Made by a program: the position numbers and the translations under genes. A stretch of DNA of 31,823 bases from a virus: positions 1 through 31,823 of IMG/VR virus record IMGVR_UViG_3300025598_000111. One strand, written 5' to 3'. Below the pieces are notes generated by a model, which saw nothing but the letters and a program-made list of their open reading frames with translations, was not told where the DNA came from and ran no database searches. Positions 1 to 8,574 of this stretch are shown in pieces (the first letter of the stretch is position 1; every line of letters starts with the position of its first letter).

Positions 1-220
1 CAGTAACAGTAATACTTGAACCAGAAACAACAGCATAACTAATAGCGGTAAGAAGACCTCCTGCTCCACCGCCACCGCCAGCAACATAGGGGTATCCTGA
101 TGCATATCCCCCACCACCACCCCCACCTGCCACAACCAAATACTCCACAGTTGCAGTAGGCAAAGATCTAAGAGGATTTAATGTTCCAGTAACCAGACCC
201 GCAATATAGCTTTGACTCAT
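1..220 (-). CDS. Third polyglycine adhesin, C-terminal part outside window
   Basis: An ATG at 220, with AAGGA ahead, opens a frame that runs off the window. The 73 visible residues start MSQSYIAGLVTGTLNPLRSL and continue ATVEYLVVAGGGGGGG, a second glycine run, GGLLTAISYAVV and GSSITVT. This is the same opening as the two adhesins at 230-1714 and 1718-2575, so at least three paralogs stand in tandem. Gap to the previous stop is 9 nt. Confidence 0.75.
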   Translation of the reverse strand, partial: MSQSYIAGLVTGTLNPLRSLPTATVEYLVVAGGGGGGGYASGYPYVAGGGGGAGGLLTAISYAVVSGSSITVT

Positions 221-229
221 TTTTATTCC

Positions 230-1714
230 TTAGAACGTCACAGTTCCACTTGAAGTCCAAGTGTACACACGATTCTTGTATCCTAGTCCTGTTGCAAATG
301 GGGATAGTTGATTCCAAGTGGGTGAACCTGTAAATGATGCAGTAAATGAATTTGAAGAGCTATCCGCAACATAAGCACCTGATACTGTATTAACAAGTAA
401 TTGTGTATTAGTTATAGCTGTTAAAGGCGCAGTTGGAACGGTAAAGTTGCTTGTATAAAGAGCAGTTCCTTTTATAAATCTTGCATTAGATAGATAGCCA
501 GTAGCGTAGTATGATCCATCTTGCCTCCCGCCAAAACACAAATTTGAAGTTCCATTAGTAATTGTGCCACCTGTTGTAGTTGCAACTTGTATTCCGTTTA
601 CAAATAGGCGGTCAGTTCCACTACTTCTTGTCCAAGCAATATGTGACCAAGTATTATTTGCAACTGCACTTGATGCAGATGTCATCGTGTTTCCACTTAC
701 ATTGTTATTTAAAACCCCAGTTGATGTATTTAATGTTAACTGATACTCTAAACCAGTTGCACTATTCCATTTACTAAAAAAATGAAAATATGTATTTGTT
801 GCCGTTGGGTAAATCCAAGTTTCTAAAGTAAAGTCTCCAGTTGCCAACTGAAGCGCAGTGTTGTTTGCAAAAGAAAATAAGCTACTTCCATTAAAGTAAA
901 CACTACCACTACCACTTGTAGAAGCAGTATATGTTCCTGTTAATGCTGATGGTGCGTTATAGGTGTCTGGGTATGAAATGATGACGATGCCTGAACCACC
1001 TGCACCACCATTACCTGTATTTTGAGAACCTCCACCACCACCTCCTGTATTGGTTGTTCCAGCAGTACCAGAAGAAGAACCTGCCGCACCGCCGCCACCT
1101 ACACCTCCAGAACCCATTGCCGTTCCAGAACCACCACCGCCACCTGCATATGTTGTTACTGTTCCAGAAATTGCACTTGCAACACCAGCACCACCATTTG
1201 CACCTACGCCTGAAATTCCATTTAAACCTATAGTTCCTGCACCGCCACCGCCTCCAGAACCAGAACCAGTAGATGAACTTCCACCAGCATTTCCTTGCCC
1301 ACTTACGCCAGAACCACCAGTTGATCCTGAACCAGCATACTGGCTAGCACCGCCACCAGAACCGCCTGATTGACCCGGCAAAGTACCCGGCCCTGAACCT
1401 GCACCAACAGCCGCTCCACCACCTGTAGCTGTAATTGAACCAAATACAGAGTTTGCGCCATTTGATGCTTGAGATGCACCACCTGCGCCCACAGTTACAG
1501 TAATTGAAGAACCAACAGTAATTCCAGATAATCCAACAAGCAAACCGCCAGCACCGCCACCGCCTGCATCATAAGTTGACCCTTGACCTTTTCCACCTGC
1601 TCCACCACCTGCTACAACAAGGTATTCAACTGCGGGGGTTGTCTGTGAGCCTGTCCAAGCCTTCTGTATCAAGCCTTGTAACTGTTGTTTAAGAGAAAAG
1701 ATTCCATTAGGCAT
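230..1714 (-). CDS. Polyglycine adhesin with LamG-like domain
   Basis: Residues about 29-250 repeat the layout of the neighbouring adhesin (VEYLVVAGGGAGG, GSSITVTVGAGG, NSVFGSITATGGG, SGIVIISYP). Residues about 265-435 are a concanavalin/LamG-like domain: GSVYFNGSSLFSFANNTALQ, DFTLETWIYPTATNTYFHFF, NTWSHIAWTRSSGTDRLFVN and LSNARFIKGTALYTSNFTVP. Such domains often bind sugars. The end GYKNRVYTWTSSGTVTF matches the neighbour's C-terminal strand. The protein therefore looks like the neighbour with a LamG domain inserted before its last strands. It probably recognises surface polysaccharide. Confidence 0.8.
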   Translation of the reverse strand: MPNGIFSLKQQLQGLIQKAWTGSQTTPAVEYLVVAGGGAGGKGQGSTYDAGGGGAGGLLVGLSGITVGSSITVTVGAGGASQASNGANSVFGSITATGGGAAVGAGSGPGTLPGQSGGSGGGASQYAGSGSTGGSGVSGQGNAGGSSSTGSGSGGGGGAGTIGLNGISGVGANGGAGVASAISGTVTTYAGGGGGSGTAMGSGGVGGGGAAGSSSGTAGTTNTGGGGGGSQNTGNGGAGGSGIVIISYPDTYNAPSALTGTYTASTSGSGSVYFNGSSLFSFANNTALQLATGDFTLETWIYPTATNTYFHFFSKWNSATGLEYQLTLNTSTGVLNNNVSGNTMTSASSAVANNTWSHIAWTRSSGTDRLFVNGIQVATTTGGTITNGTSNLCFGGRQDGSYYATGYLSNARFIKGTALYTSNFTVPTAPLTAITNTQLLVNTVSGAYVADSSSNSFTASFTGSPTWNQLSPFATGLGYKNRVYTWTSSGTVTF

Positions 1715-1717
1715 AAT

Positions 1718-2575
1718 TTAAAACGTAATCGTTCCTGATGCGTTGAAGATATATATGCGATATGGCCCTGCAATATACGTTGTGGGTGATCCTGTTGTTG
1801 ATGTGGCTTGGGATAGATAAGATGGGTATCTGATGACTACGATTCCTGAACCGCCAGTACCACCTACAGCACCATTTGTTCCATCACTTAATGATCCGCC
1901 GCCACCACCACCTGTGTTAGCAAATCCTGTTTGACCATTTGAAATGGCAAGTGATCCACCAGATGATCCACCAGAACCACCGCCTGCAACACCATATCCT
2001 GATATGTTGGTGTTGACTGTTCTTCCACCACCACCACCGCCTCCAGCATATTGAATAGGTGAACCTGTAATGCTAGAAACAACTCCAGTTCCGCCATTTC
2101 CTGCAACTAATAAAACTGAGGCAGTACCAACAGAACCTGCTCCACCACCACCACCCGTTGTATATTGTGAACCAGAACCTGCACCACCATTGTTACCTTG
2201 ACCAGATGTACCTGTTCCTGCTGTTCCTGTATATCCTGCGCCACCACCTGAGCCACCTGATCCTGCTGAACCAGTACCATATCCTCCACCACCGCCGCCA
2301 ATTGCAGTTATAGAACCAAAAACAGAATTTGTTCCATTTGTTCCTGTGGCCCCATTACCACCTGCACCTCCTGAGCCTAAAGTTACTGTAATGGAAGAAC
2401 CTATGGTTACAGGATATCCAGTTGCAGTTAGTAATCCACCTGCGCCTCCGCCGCCTCCCCAATAACCACCACCACCCCCACCTCCAGCGACAACAAGATA
2501 CTCTACCGTTGTGACAGGGTAGTTAAGCCCAGTAAATTGTTCGGAAACAATACCGCCTGTGTATCTTAAAGACAT
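1718..2575 (-). CDS. Polyglycine adhesin-like tail tip protein
   Basis: The 285-residue protein begins with a short leader then VEYLVVAGGGGGGG, after which glycine-rich runs alternate with conserved strands: GSSITVTLGSGGAGG, NSVFGSITAIGGGGG, ITGSPIQYAGGGGGG and SGIVVIRYPSYLS. It ends YRIYIFNASGTITF. Repeated glycine runs fit the polyglycine type II helix sandwiches known in T4-type gp38 adhesins, which carry receptor-binding loops between the runs. It lies 3 nt from the next gene; ribosome site is weak, suggesting translational coupling. Confidence 0.75.
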   Translation of the reverse strand: MSLRYTGGIVSEQFTGLNYPVTTVEYLVVAGGGGGGGYWGGGGGAGGLLTATGYPVTIGSSITVTLGSGGAGGNGATGTNGTNSVFGSITAIGGGGGGYGTGSAGSGGSGGGAGYTGTAGTGTSGQGNNGGAGSGSQYTTGGGGGAGSVGTASVLLVAGNGGTGVVSSITGSPIQYAGGGGGGGRTVNTNISGYGVAGGGSGGSSGGSLAISNGQTGFANTGGGGGGSLSDGTNGAVGGTGGSGIVVIRYPSYLSQATSTTGSPTTYIAGPYRIYIFNASGTITF

Positions 2576-2578
2576 GGT

Positions 2579-2989
2579 TTAACCTATGGTTTCAAGGCAA
2601 GCTACAACAGAAATAGCACTAGCTGTACCGGCAATCACGCCCAAGCTCTGATTTTCAGTTACATAAATTGGAGTTGTTTTATCGTTAATTACCAAAGAAG
2701 CATTTGGTGGTACGCTGATTTGGTAAGCAATGTAGTGAGCAGTTCCTGATGCGTATGTCGCATTGTCAGAAATAGCTAAAGTCACAGTTGCCGCACTACT
2801 TGTGTAATTAGAAGCAATGATGGTTTCAATCTTATTTACATAATTGGTAGCAGGAGTTAAGCCTGTCAAAGACGTAGTTCCTGACGTACCTGTAGAGTAT
2901 GTCCAAGATGTTGTGGCAGAAGTTCCGGGACTGATGTAAGCAGTAGAACCGTAAATGTACGTTAGAGCCGCTATATTAGGTACTGACAT
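2579..2989 (-). CDS. Small beta-sandwich-like fiber-region protein
   Basis: The 136-residue protein includes WTYSTGTSGTTSLTGLTPAT, ATVTLAISDNATYASGTAHY and IAYQISVPPNASLVINDKTT. The VPPNASLVINDKTTPIYV block with SLGVIAGTASAISVVACLE resembles small jelly-roll or Ig-like virion proteins. AAGGAAAT precedes the ATG. It stands between the long fiber and the glycine-rich adhesins and may join them; function not recognised. Confidence 0.55.
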   Translation of the reverse strand: MSVPNIAALTYIYGSTAYISPGTSATTSWTYSTGTSGTTSLTGLTPATNYVNKIETIIASNYTSSAATVTLAISDNATYASGTAHYIAYQISVPPNASLVINDKTTPIYVTENQSLGVIAGTASAISVVACLETIG

Positions 2990-2998
2990 GATATTTCC

Positions 2999-5900
2999 TT
3001 AAAAACCAAGAGTGAAGGTGATAGCCATTGCTTTGGCTTGAGTTAGACCAGATGAAATAGTTGCCCATGTACCATCGCCTCTTAAATAAGTGGTTGATGA
3101 TGGTGTTCCAGTTACCGCACCTGACAAAGCAGTTACACTAGAAATTATTGTTCCAGACGTAGGCAAAGTAACAGAAGTGTTACCAGTAGCCACAAAAGTC
3201 TGAGTAAATGCACCAGAGTGTGTGACGTTTCCTGCGATAGTAATGGTATTAGAGCCATTGTTTACTCCTGTTCCACCATAAGTACCGGTTATTAAACTGC
3301 CATTCCAAACGCCTGTAGTGATAGTTCCTACAGCCGTAAGACTTGAAGTTACAACAGTTGAATTAAGGGTTGTTCCTGTTAATGTTCCAGCCGCCGCAGT
3401 TACAGTACCTGAAGCACCTAAACTAATTGACGTTCCATTAACAGTTACAGATGAATTAGCCAACTGTGCATTGGTAATTGTTCCACTCAATGCAGTAGTA
3501 GGAATGGTGTTTGAAGCACTCATTGCTCCAGTACCGTTACCATATACATAACCAGTTAATGTGGTTGCTCCAGTACCACCCGATGCAACACCCAATGTAC
3601 CGGCAAGAGTAATTGCGCCGGTTGAGCTAGTGTTAGGTGTTAGACCAGACAATGAAGTTTGGAATGATGTAACTCCACCTGTTGATGCGGCCCATGTTGG
3701 AACACCACCGGATAAAGTCAATACATAACCATTAGTACCTGCTGAAAGTTTGCTAAGTGTATTTGTAGCTGATGCGTACAAAATATCACCAGTCACATAA
3801 GATGTTTGACCTGTACCGCCATAAGTAGCGCCTACTGCGTTACCGTTCCATGTGCCATTGGTATATGATCCCGCCCAACTTAATGTATTGGTTGACCAAC
3901 TAGCATTTGATGGTGCATCAAAATGATAATCCCATGTACCGGCTGAATTTCCATTGGTTAAAAGAATTAAAGTTGTAAATCCGCCGGAAGGAATGGAAAT
4001 AACCAAAGTTGACGAACTGTTATTAACAGTTATTGCGCCGGAAGTTTGATTGTTATTAAAAGTGTAAGTTGCACCAATTGGCAAAGTTGTTGCATTGGGT
4101 AACTGATATGTTTGTCCACCCGATCCAGTTACTACCCAGTTGTAGTTTGAACTTGCTGTTAATGTTGTTGTTGTACCTGCCGCCGCAACATTGCTAAATG
4201 TGTTAAAAAATACATTAGCTGAAGCGTTAGCATTTGCATCACGCAAGACAACACTACTAGCGCCAGAGCTAGAAGTAACACCTGTTCCTCCGTTTGCAAC
4301 CGGCAATGTGCCTGTTACACCTGTTGTCAATGGCAATCCAGTTGCATTGGTCAATGTTACCGATGAAGGCGTACCCAAAGCAGGAGTTACCAAAGTTGGA
4401 CTTGTAGACAAAACTACATTGCCTGAGCCTGTGGTGCTATAACTTGTTCCCCAAGCTGATCCGGTGCTATTTGGAATACCTGCGGCAGGGTAAACCATTG
4501 GAGATGTGTTTGCAATCGTAACTGCTGTTCCACCGTTATAGCTTGTACCTGACAAGCCTGTTCCAATAGTCAAAGCGGCAAGATTAGATCCAAGTGATAT
4601 TCCAGAGATTGTGCTATTTGCCAATTGAGCATTGGTAATAGTTCCGCTTAACGATGTGGTTGGAATAGTTGTGTTTGCGGTTACATTGCCTGAACCATTT
4701 GCATACATATAACCGGTCAACCCAGTTACAGCAAGATTCGTGGTTGTTAAATTGGTAAAAGACTCTGAGTTAGAGCCGGGAATTTTCTCCCAAACACCAC
4801 CGCTAAAAATAGCCCAATCACCTACAGACCAATTAGCAATACCATTCAAAGATGTTGTACCGGCAACAGAAACAACATAGTAATAACCTTGTGTTCCTAC
4901 GCTAGAAGTTAATGTTGGGTTGTTTGTTGATGCGTTCCAAGTGCCTTGATAAGAAGGCGCATTAGTTGATGCAGTCGAAATTGAAGTAACTTGACCTTGA
5001 GCATTGACGGTAACAACTGGAATTACAGAAGCTGAACCATAAGTGCCGGCTGATACACCTGTGCTTGAAATAGCAATAGTGACTGCTGATGCACCTGTAT
5101 AGCTTGTCCCACTTAAACCAGTTCCAATTGTCAAAGCATTTGGATTTGCGGCAGTAATTGTTCCCGATCCACCTAGTGCAATATTTGTTCCATTAACTGT
5201 TAATGAACTATTTATAAGACCGGTGTTTGGCAATCCTGTTGCATTTGTTAAAGTCAATGCAGAAGGCGTTCCAAGATTAGGAGTAACTAGAGTAGGGCTT
5301 GTGGTCAATACAATACCACCTGATCCGCTTACAGAATTACTCAAAGCGGTTAATACACCTGTCCCTGTTGTTGTAGTTGTTGGAGACGATCCTGCTCCAC
5401 CGCCAATCATTAAGGAATTAGCAGTCAATACACCGCTAGAAGCCCATGTGCTTGCAGAACTAAAGTAAGGAATTCCTCCTGACGTTCCGGCAACAGTTAA
5501 AGCCAATGTGCCTGAAGTTGTAATGGGAGAACCCGATACAGAAATTAAGCCACCAGTAAATGATTGAGCAACAGAAGTAACAGTACCGCCACCGCCACCG
5601 GATACTGGATTCCATACAAATGAAGAACCATTCCATTCAAGATAAGTTGATGCAGTTGTAGGAGCTGTTATAAATCCAGTTGCACCTGCTCCTGTTTGGT
5701 AATTAATTTGATTAGCTAAACCTCCGGCAACATTGGTTGCTGTTCCTACAGTTACTGAGCTTAAAGAAGTTTGACCTGTACCACCATTAGCTACCGGCAA
5801 AGCAGTTCCGCTATAACTAATTGCCAATGTGCCTGATGTGGTAATTGGAGAACCTGATATTGAAAGAAAACTTGGTACAGTTGCGGCAACAGATGTAACA

Positions 5901-7345
5901 GTTCCACCGCCGGAAGCAGAAATAGAAATACTACCTACTCCATTGGTAATTGAAATTCCTGATCCTGCGGTTAATGTTGACAATGCATAACCAGATCCAT
6001 TACCAATTAACAGTTGACCATTTGAAGGGGTAGTGGTTATACCAGTACCACCATGATTGCTTGCAATAGTCGTTCCGTTCCATGTACCAGTTGAAACTGT
6101 ACCCAAGTTAGATGTGGTTGCAGTTAATGTGGTAAATGTTCCTGCGGCGGCTGTTGTTCCACCAATTGCAGGAGGACTTGCAAGATAAGTTGTAAAGCCT
6201 GTTCCGCTAACTGTAGAAGATGCAGACAATGTAGTAAACGCACCTGTGTTGGCGGTTGTGCTTCCTATGGAAGGAGGTGAAGCTAAATATGTACTAAATC
6301 CAGTACCGCTTACAGTTGACGATGCAGACAAAGTTGTAAACGCACCGGTGCTTGCTGTTGTATTGCCAACAGGCGTATTGTTTAAACTATCAAGAGTTAA
6401 TGCAACTCCAGAAATTGAACCGCCTGTAATATTTACATTATTTGCATTTTGCGTTGATATTGTTCCCAATCCAGTAATTGATGTATTGGGAATTGTTGTG
6501 CTAAATGTAGCGACACCACTACCATTTGCGTACAAATATCCTGTGTAATTACTTAATGTAAATGTTCCACTTGCAGATAATGTAGTAAATGCACCTGTAC
6601 TTGCCGTTGTGTTACCAACTGGTGTGTTATTTAAACTATCTAATGTTAAAGATACGCCAGTAATTGTTCCACCAGTAATAGATACATTATTGGAATTTTG
6701 AGTTGCAATTGTTCCCAATCCGCTAACTTGTGAAGTTGTTATTGAAATTAACGTATTAGTAACCGACGTTACTTGACCTTGAGCATTAGTGGTAAATACA
6801 GGAACAGTTGAAGCAGTACCGTATGTTCCTGCTGTGCCTGTTGGTGTAATGCTAAATTGATACCCAGTTAAAGTTAATCCAGTTCCTGCGGTATATGTAT
6901 TTCCTTGATGTGCATCTGCATAAGCCTTGTTAACAATGTCAGTAGGATTTACTGGAGCAGTTGTAATTTGACCGGTAGGAGCTGTGACGTTTGTAAATGA
7001 TCCTGAGTACAAGCCATTTTCTAAACCATAGGTTTGAGTAAATGCGGCGGCAGTACCGGCAGTCATAAAGTTAATTACAAAGTCACCAATGTTCCATTGA
7101 TTAGCAACAGTACCTTCTTGACCACGGATAACAGTTAAAACGTCACCGGTAATATTTGTACATTGAACAACTTCAGTAATTAAACTGTTAGTTGAATTGA
7201 CCAAAGTCAAGTTAATGGCTTGACCTGATGCGGGAGCTGTGAAATACGATCCTGTACCTGCCGCAACCTGAATAGTTGTTTGGGTATTATTTACAGGTGC
7301 GGCTAAAGCTGTTTGAGCTTGGTTATCAAATAAAAGGATCGTCAT
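2999..7345 (-). CDS. Giant repetitive tail fiber, 1448 residues
   Basis: Residues 1-105 form the adaptor shared with the short fiber (LTVIRGQEGTVANQWNIGDF). The shaft is built of Thr/Ser/Gly/Asn-rich beta modules with few charged residues. Recurrent blocks include TGAFTTLSAS (at least four times), TLDSLNNTPVGNTTASTGAF (twice), NLGTPSALTLTNATGLP (twice), LSGTITNAQLANS (twice), GTGLSGTSY and GGTGxTxL. Non-repeat domains are YQGTWNASTNNPTLTSSVGT to NWSVGDWAIFSGGVWEKIPG, and WVVTGSGGQTYQLPNATTLP to NGNSAGTWDYHF, both seen in other fibers. The C-terminal LRGDGTWATISS to ITFTLGF lacks an obvious auto-cleaved chaperone. It should be the main long fiber that binds the host surface. Confidence 0.85.
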   Translation of the reverse strand: MTILLFDNQAQTALAAPVNNTQTTIQVAAGTGSYFTAPASGQAINLTLVNSTNSLITEVVQCTNITGDVLTVIRGQEGTVANQWNIGDFVINFMTAGTAAAFTQTYGLENGLYSGSFTNVTAPTGQITTAPVNPTDIVNKAYADAHQGNTYTAGTGLTLTGYQFSITPTGTAGTYGTASTVPVFTTNAQGQVTSVTNTLISITTSQVSGLGTIATQNSNNVSITGGTITGVSLTLDSLNNTPVGNTTASTGAFTTLSASGTFTLSNYTGYLYANGSGVATFSTTIPNTSITGLGTISTQNANNVNITGGSISGVALTLDSLNNTPVGNTTASTGAFTTLSASSTVSGTGFSTYLASPPSIGSTTANTGAFTTLSASSTVSGTGFTTYLASPPAIGGTTAAAGTFTTLTATTSNLGTVSTGTWNGTTIASNHGGTGITTTPSNGQLLIGNGSGYALSTLTAGSGISITNGVGSISISASGGGTVTSVAATVPSFLSISGSPITTSGTLAISYSGTALPVANGGTGQTSLSSVTVGTATNVAGGLANQINYQTGAGATGFITAPTTASTYLEWNGSSFVWNPVSGGGGGTVTSVAQSFTGGLISVSGSPITTSGTLALTVAGTSGGIPYFSSASTWASSGVLTANSLMIGGGAGSSPTTTTTGTGVLTALSNSVSGSGGIVLTTSPTLVTPNLGTPSALTLTNATGLPNTGLINSSLTVNGTNIALGGSGTITAANPNALTIGTGLSGTSYTGASAVTIAISSTGVSAGTYGSASVIPVVTVNAQGQVTSISTASTNAPSYQGTWNASTNNPTLTSSVGTQGYYYVVSVAGTTSLNGIANWSVGDWAIFSGGVWEKIPGSNSESFTNLTTTNLAVTGLTGYMYANGSGNVTANTTIPTTSLSGTITNAQLANSTISGISLGSNLAALTIGTGLSGTSYNGGTAVTIANTSPMVYPAAGIPNSTGSAWGTSYSTTGSGNVVLSTSPTLVTPALGTPSSVTLTNATGLPLTTGVTGTLPVANGGTGVTSSSGASSVVLRDANANASANVFFNTFSNVAAAGTTTTLTASSNYNWVVTGSGGQTYQLPNATTLPIGATYTFNNNQTSGAITVNNSSSTLVISIPSGGFTTLILLTNGNSAGTWDYHFDAPSNASWSTNTLSWAGSYTNGTWNGNAVGATYGGTGQTSYVTGDILYASATNTLSKLSAGTNGYVLTLSGGVPTWAASTGGVTSFQTSLSGLTPNTSSTGAITLAGTLGVASGGTGATTLTGYVYGNGTGAMSASNTIPTTALSGTITNAQLANSSVTVNGTSISLGASGTVTAAAGTLTGTTLNSTVVTSSLTAVGTITTGVWNGSLITGTYGGTGVNNGSNTITIAGNVTHSGAFTQTFVATGNTSVTLPTSGTIISSVTALSGAVTGTPSSTTYLRGDGTWATISSGLTQAKAMAITFTLGF
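6173..6660 (-). repeat. Divergent tandem modules in the giant fiber
   Basis: Two copies of a block encoding TLDSLNNTPVGNTTASTGAFT lie near 6569-6650 and 6321-6402, about 248 bp apart, and further copies of TGAFTTLSASSTVSGTGF-like units follow to about 6173. Copies differ at many third positions while the protein stays alike, indicating old duplications held by protein-level selection. Confidence 0.65.
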
Positions 7346-7360
7346 ACATACCCCAAGCGA

Positions 7361-7633
7361 TTAAAGGATTGAATAAGTATCTGCAACAGCTCCGGTAAAC
7401 TTTACCGTTGTCACAGGGAAGTTCAAAACATAATAGATTTGACCTGTTTCTGATCCTGTGGGTGTGACTGCGGCGTAATAAGTTGTACCACCATCCAAAG
7501 ACAATTGAATTGCTCGCCCTCCTGCCGCAGAATTCAAAACAAGGGTTGCAGGGTAAACAAGATTAGGCAAGCTAACCACGGATGTGGTTGCGGCTAATGT
7601 GCCGGTAATTGGTGAACCATAATTGTATGACAT
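7361..7633 (-). CDS. Small beta-rich protein between two fiber genes
   Basis: The 90-residue protein (LPNLVYPATLVLNSAAGGRA, IQLSLDGGTTYYAAVTPTGS, YYVLNFPVTTVKFTGAVADT) is predicted to be all beta. AAAAGGAAAC precedes the ATG. It is encoded between the two fibers, 12-15 nt from each. It may decorate a fiber or link it to the baseplate; no family recognised. Confidence 0.55.
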   Translation of the reverse strand: MSYNYGSPITGTLAATTSVVSLPNLVYPATLVLNSAAGGRAIQLSLDGGTTYYAAVTPTGSETGQIYYVLNFPVTTVKFTGAVADTYSIL

Positions 7634-7645
7634 GATGTTTCCTTT

Positions 7646-8566
7646 TTAAAAACCAATAGCAGTCCAGTAAACACCATGAATTGTTGATGTTGTACCCGCT
7701 GTGTCTTGTATTTGGATTTGTGATGAAGAATATGGACCAATACCCAAAGCACCACCTGTGGGTACACCGCCTGATGCATAAGTCGCACTACCCGATAAAA
7801 ATCCATTGGGCCATGCAATTGGAAGGGTTACAACTGTTTCATTACCACCGCCGGTAACATTAGTTTCACCCCATTGAAAAATTAAACCATTGGAAAATTT
7901 TGTATATCCATTACCTGTAATGCTTGATGGTGTTGAAGGATTGTTAAATAGCCAAACATTGAATGCTGAAACGTAAGTCAAATTAACAGGATAATTGGCA
8001 ACAGGTATTTCGCCACCAGTCAATGCAACATTATTACCTTTGACAATATTAACTGCTGTTAATGTAGTTGTTCCCAAAGTCATTGTAAGAGTACAAGCAC
8101 CGGTATTTGCATATCCTGAGTTAACAATAATAGTCATTCCATTTGGAACGCTTGTTAAATTTGAAGGTATGGTAACGGCAAGTGCATTGGCTGTCCCAGT
8201 TGCATTTCCAACTGTATACGATCCACCTTGAAGCTGTTCGGACTGAACCAAATCAGTCATAACACCGGCAGTATCAAAATGACCTACAATATCATTTAGC
8301 ACAAAGGCTTGAGCTGTTGTGCCTTCTTGACCTCTTACAACAGTAAGGGTATCTCCTGATCTAGCGGTGCAATTGCAAATTTCAAAAACTGATGACGATG
8401 AAGCACTAACCAAAGTGATCTTAAATGCTTGACCTGTAGTTGGATTTGGAAATAAAGCTCCTGTTCCGGAAACCACAGTTATTGTCGTTTGCGTACTTGT
8501 AATGCCGGAAGCCAATGTACTTTTTGCATTATTAGAGAAGATTTGTGCTGAATATGGAATCGTCAT
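7646..8566 (-). CDS. Short tail fiber with shared N-terminal adaptor domain
   Basis: The 306-residue protein starts MTIPYSAQIFSNNAKSTLAS. The frame extends 20 codons upstream, but AAGGA stands ahead of the ATG at 8566 and the longer form would run into the previous gene. Residues 1-105 (TQTTITVVSGTGALFPNPTT ... LTVVRGQEGTTAQAFVLNDI) are a relative of the first 105 residues of the 1448-residue fiber at 2999-7345, so both probably plug into the same baseplate socket. The C-terminal part, FSNGLIFQWGETNVTGGGNE, followed by a short beta domain, resembles receptor-binding tips. Confidence 0.75.
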   Translation of the reverse strand: MTIPYSAQIFSNNAKSTLASGITSTQTTITVVSGTGALFPNPTTGQAFKITLVSASSSSVFEICNCTARSGDTLTVVRGQEGTTAQAFVLNDIVGHFDTAGVMTDLVQSEQLQGGSYTVGNATGTANALAVTIPSNLTSVPNGMTIIVNSGYANTGACTLTMTLGTTTLTAVNIVKGNNVALTGGEIPVANYPVNLTYVSAFNVWLFNNPSTPSSITGNGYTKFSNGLIFQWGETNVTGGGNETVVTLPIAWPNGFLSGSATYASGGVPTGGALGIGPYSSSQIQIQDTAGTTSTIHGVYWTAIGF

Positions 8567-8574
8567 AAAAATCC

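Noticed and set aside
1050-1373. Plus-strand open frame encoding a Pro/Glu/Ala-rich protein
   Set aside because: It is the exact antisense of glycine-rich codons (GGT/GGC read as ACC/GCC/CCA) of the adhesin; no ribosome site and no neighbours on that strand.
1888-2301. Two extra minus-strand frames of 64-72 residues inside the adhesin gene
   Set aside because: They overlap the glycine-rich gene in another frame and have Val/Gln-rich shadow composition typical of shifted glycine codons.
3318-6548. Several plus-strand frames rich in Val, Pro and Leu opposite the giant fiber
   Set aside because: They arise from antisense reading of Thr/Asn/Gly codons; none has a convincing start site or domain.
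7594-7818. Minus-strand frame of 74 residues across the end of the short fiber
   Set aside because: It overlaps two well-supported genes in a shifted frame and has no recognisable features.
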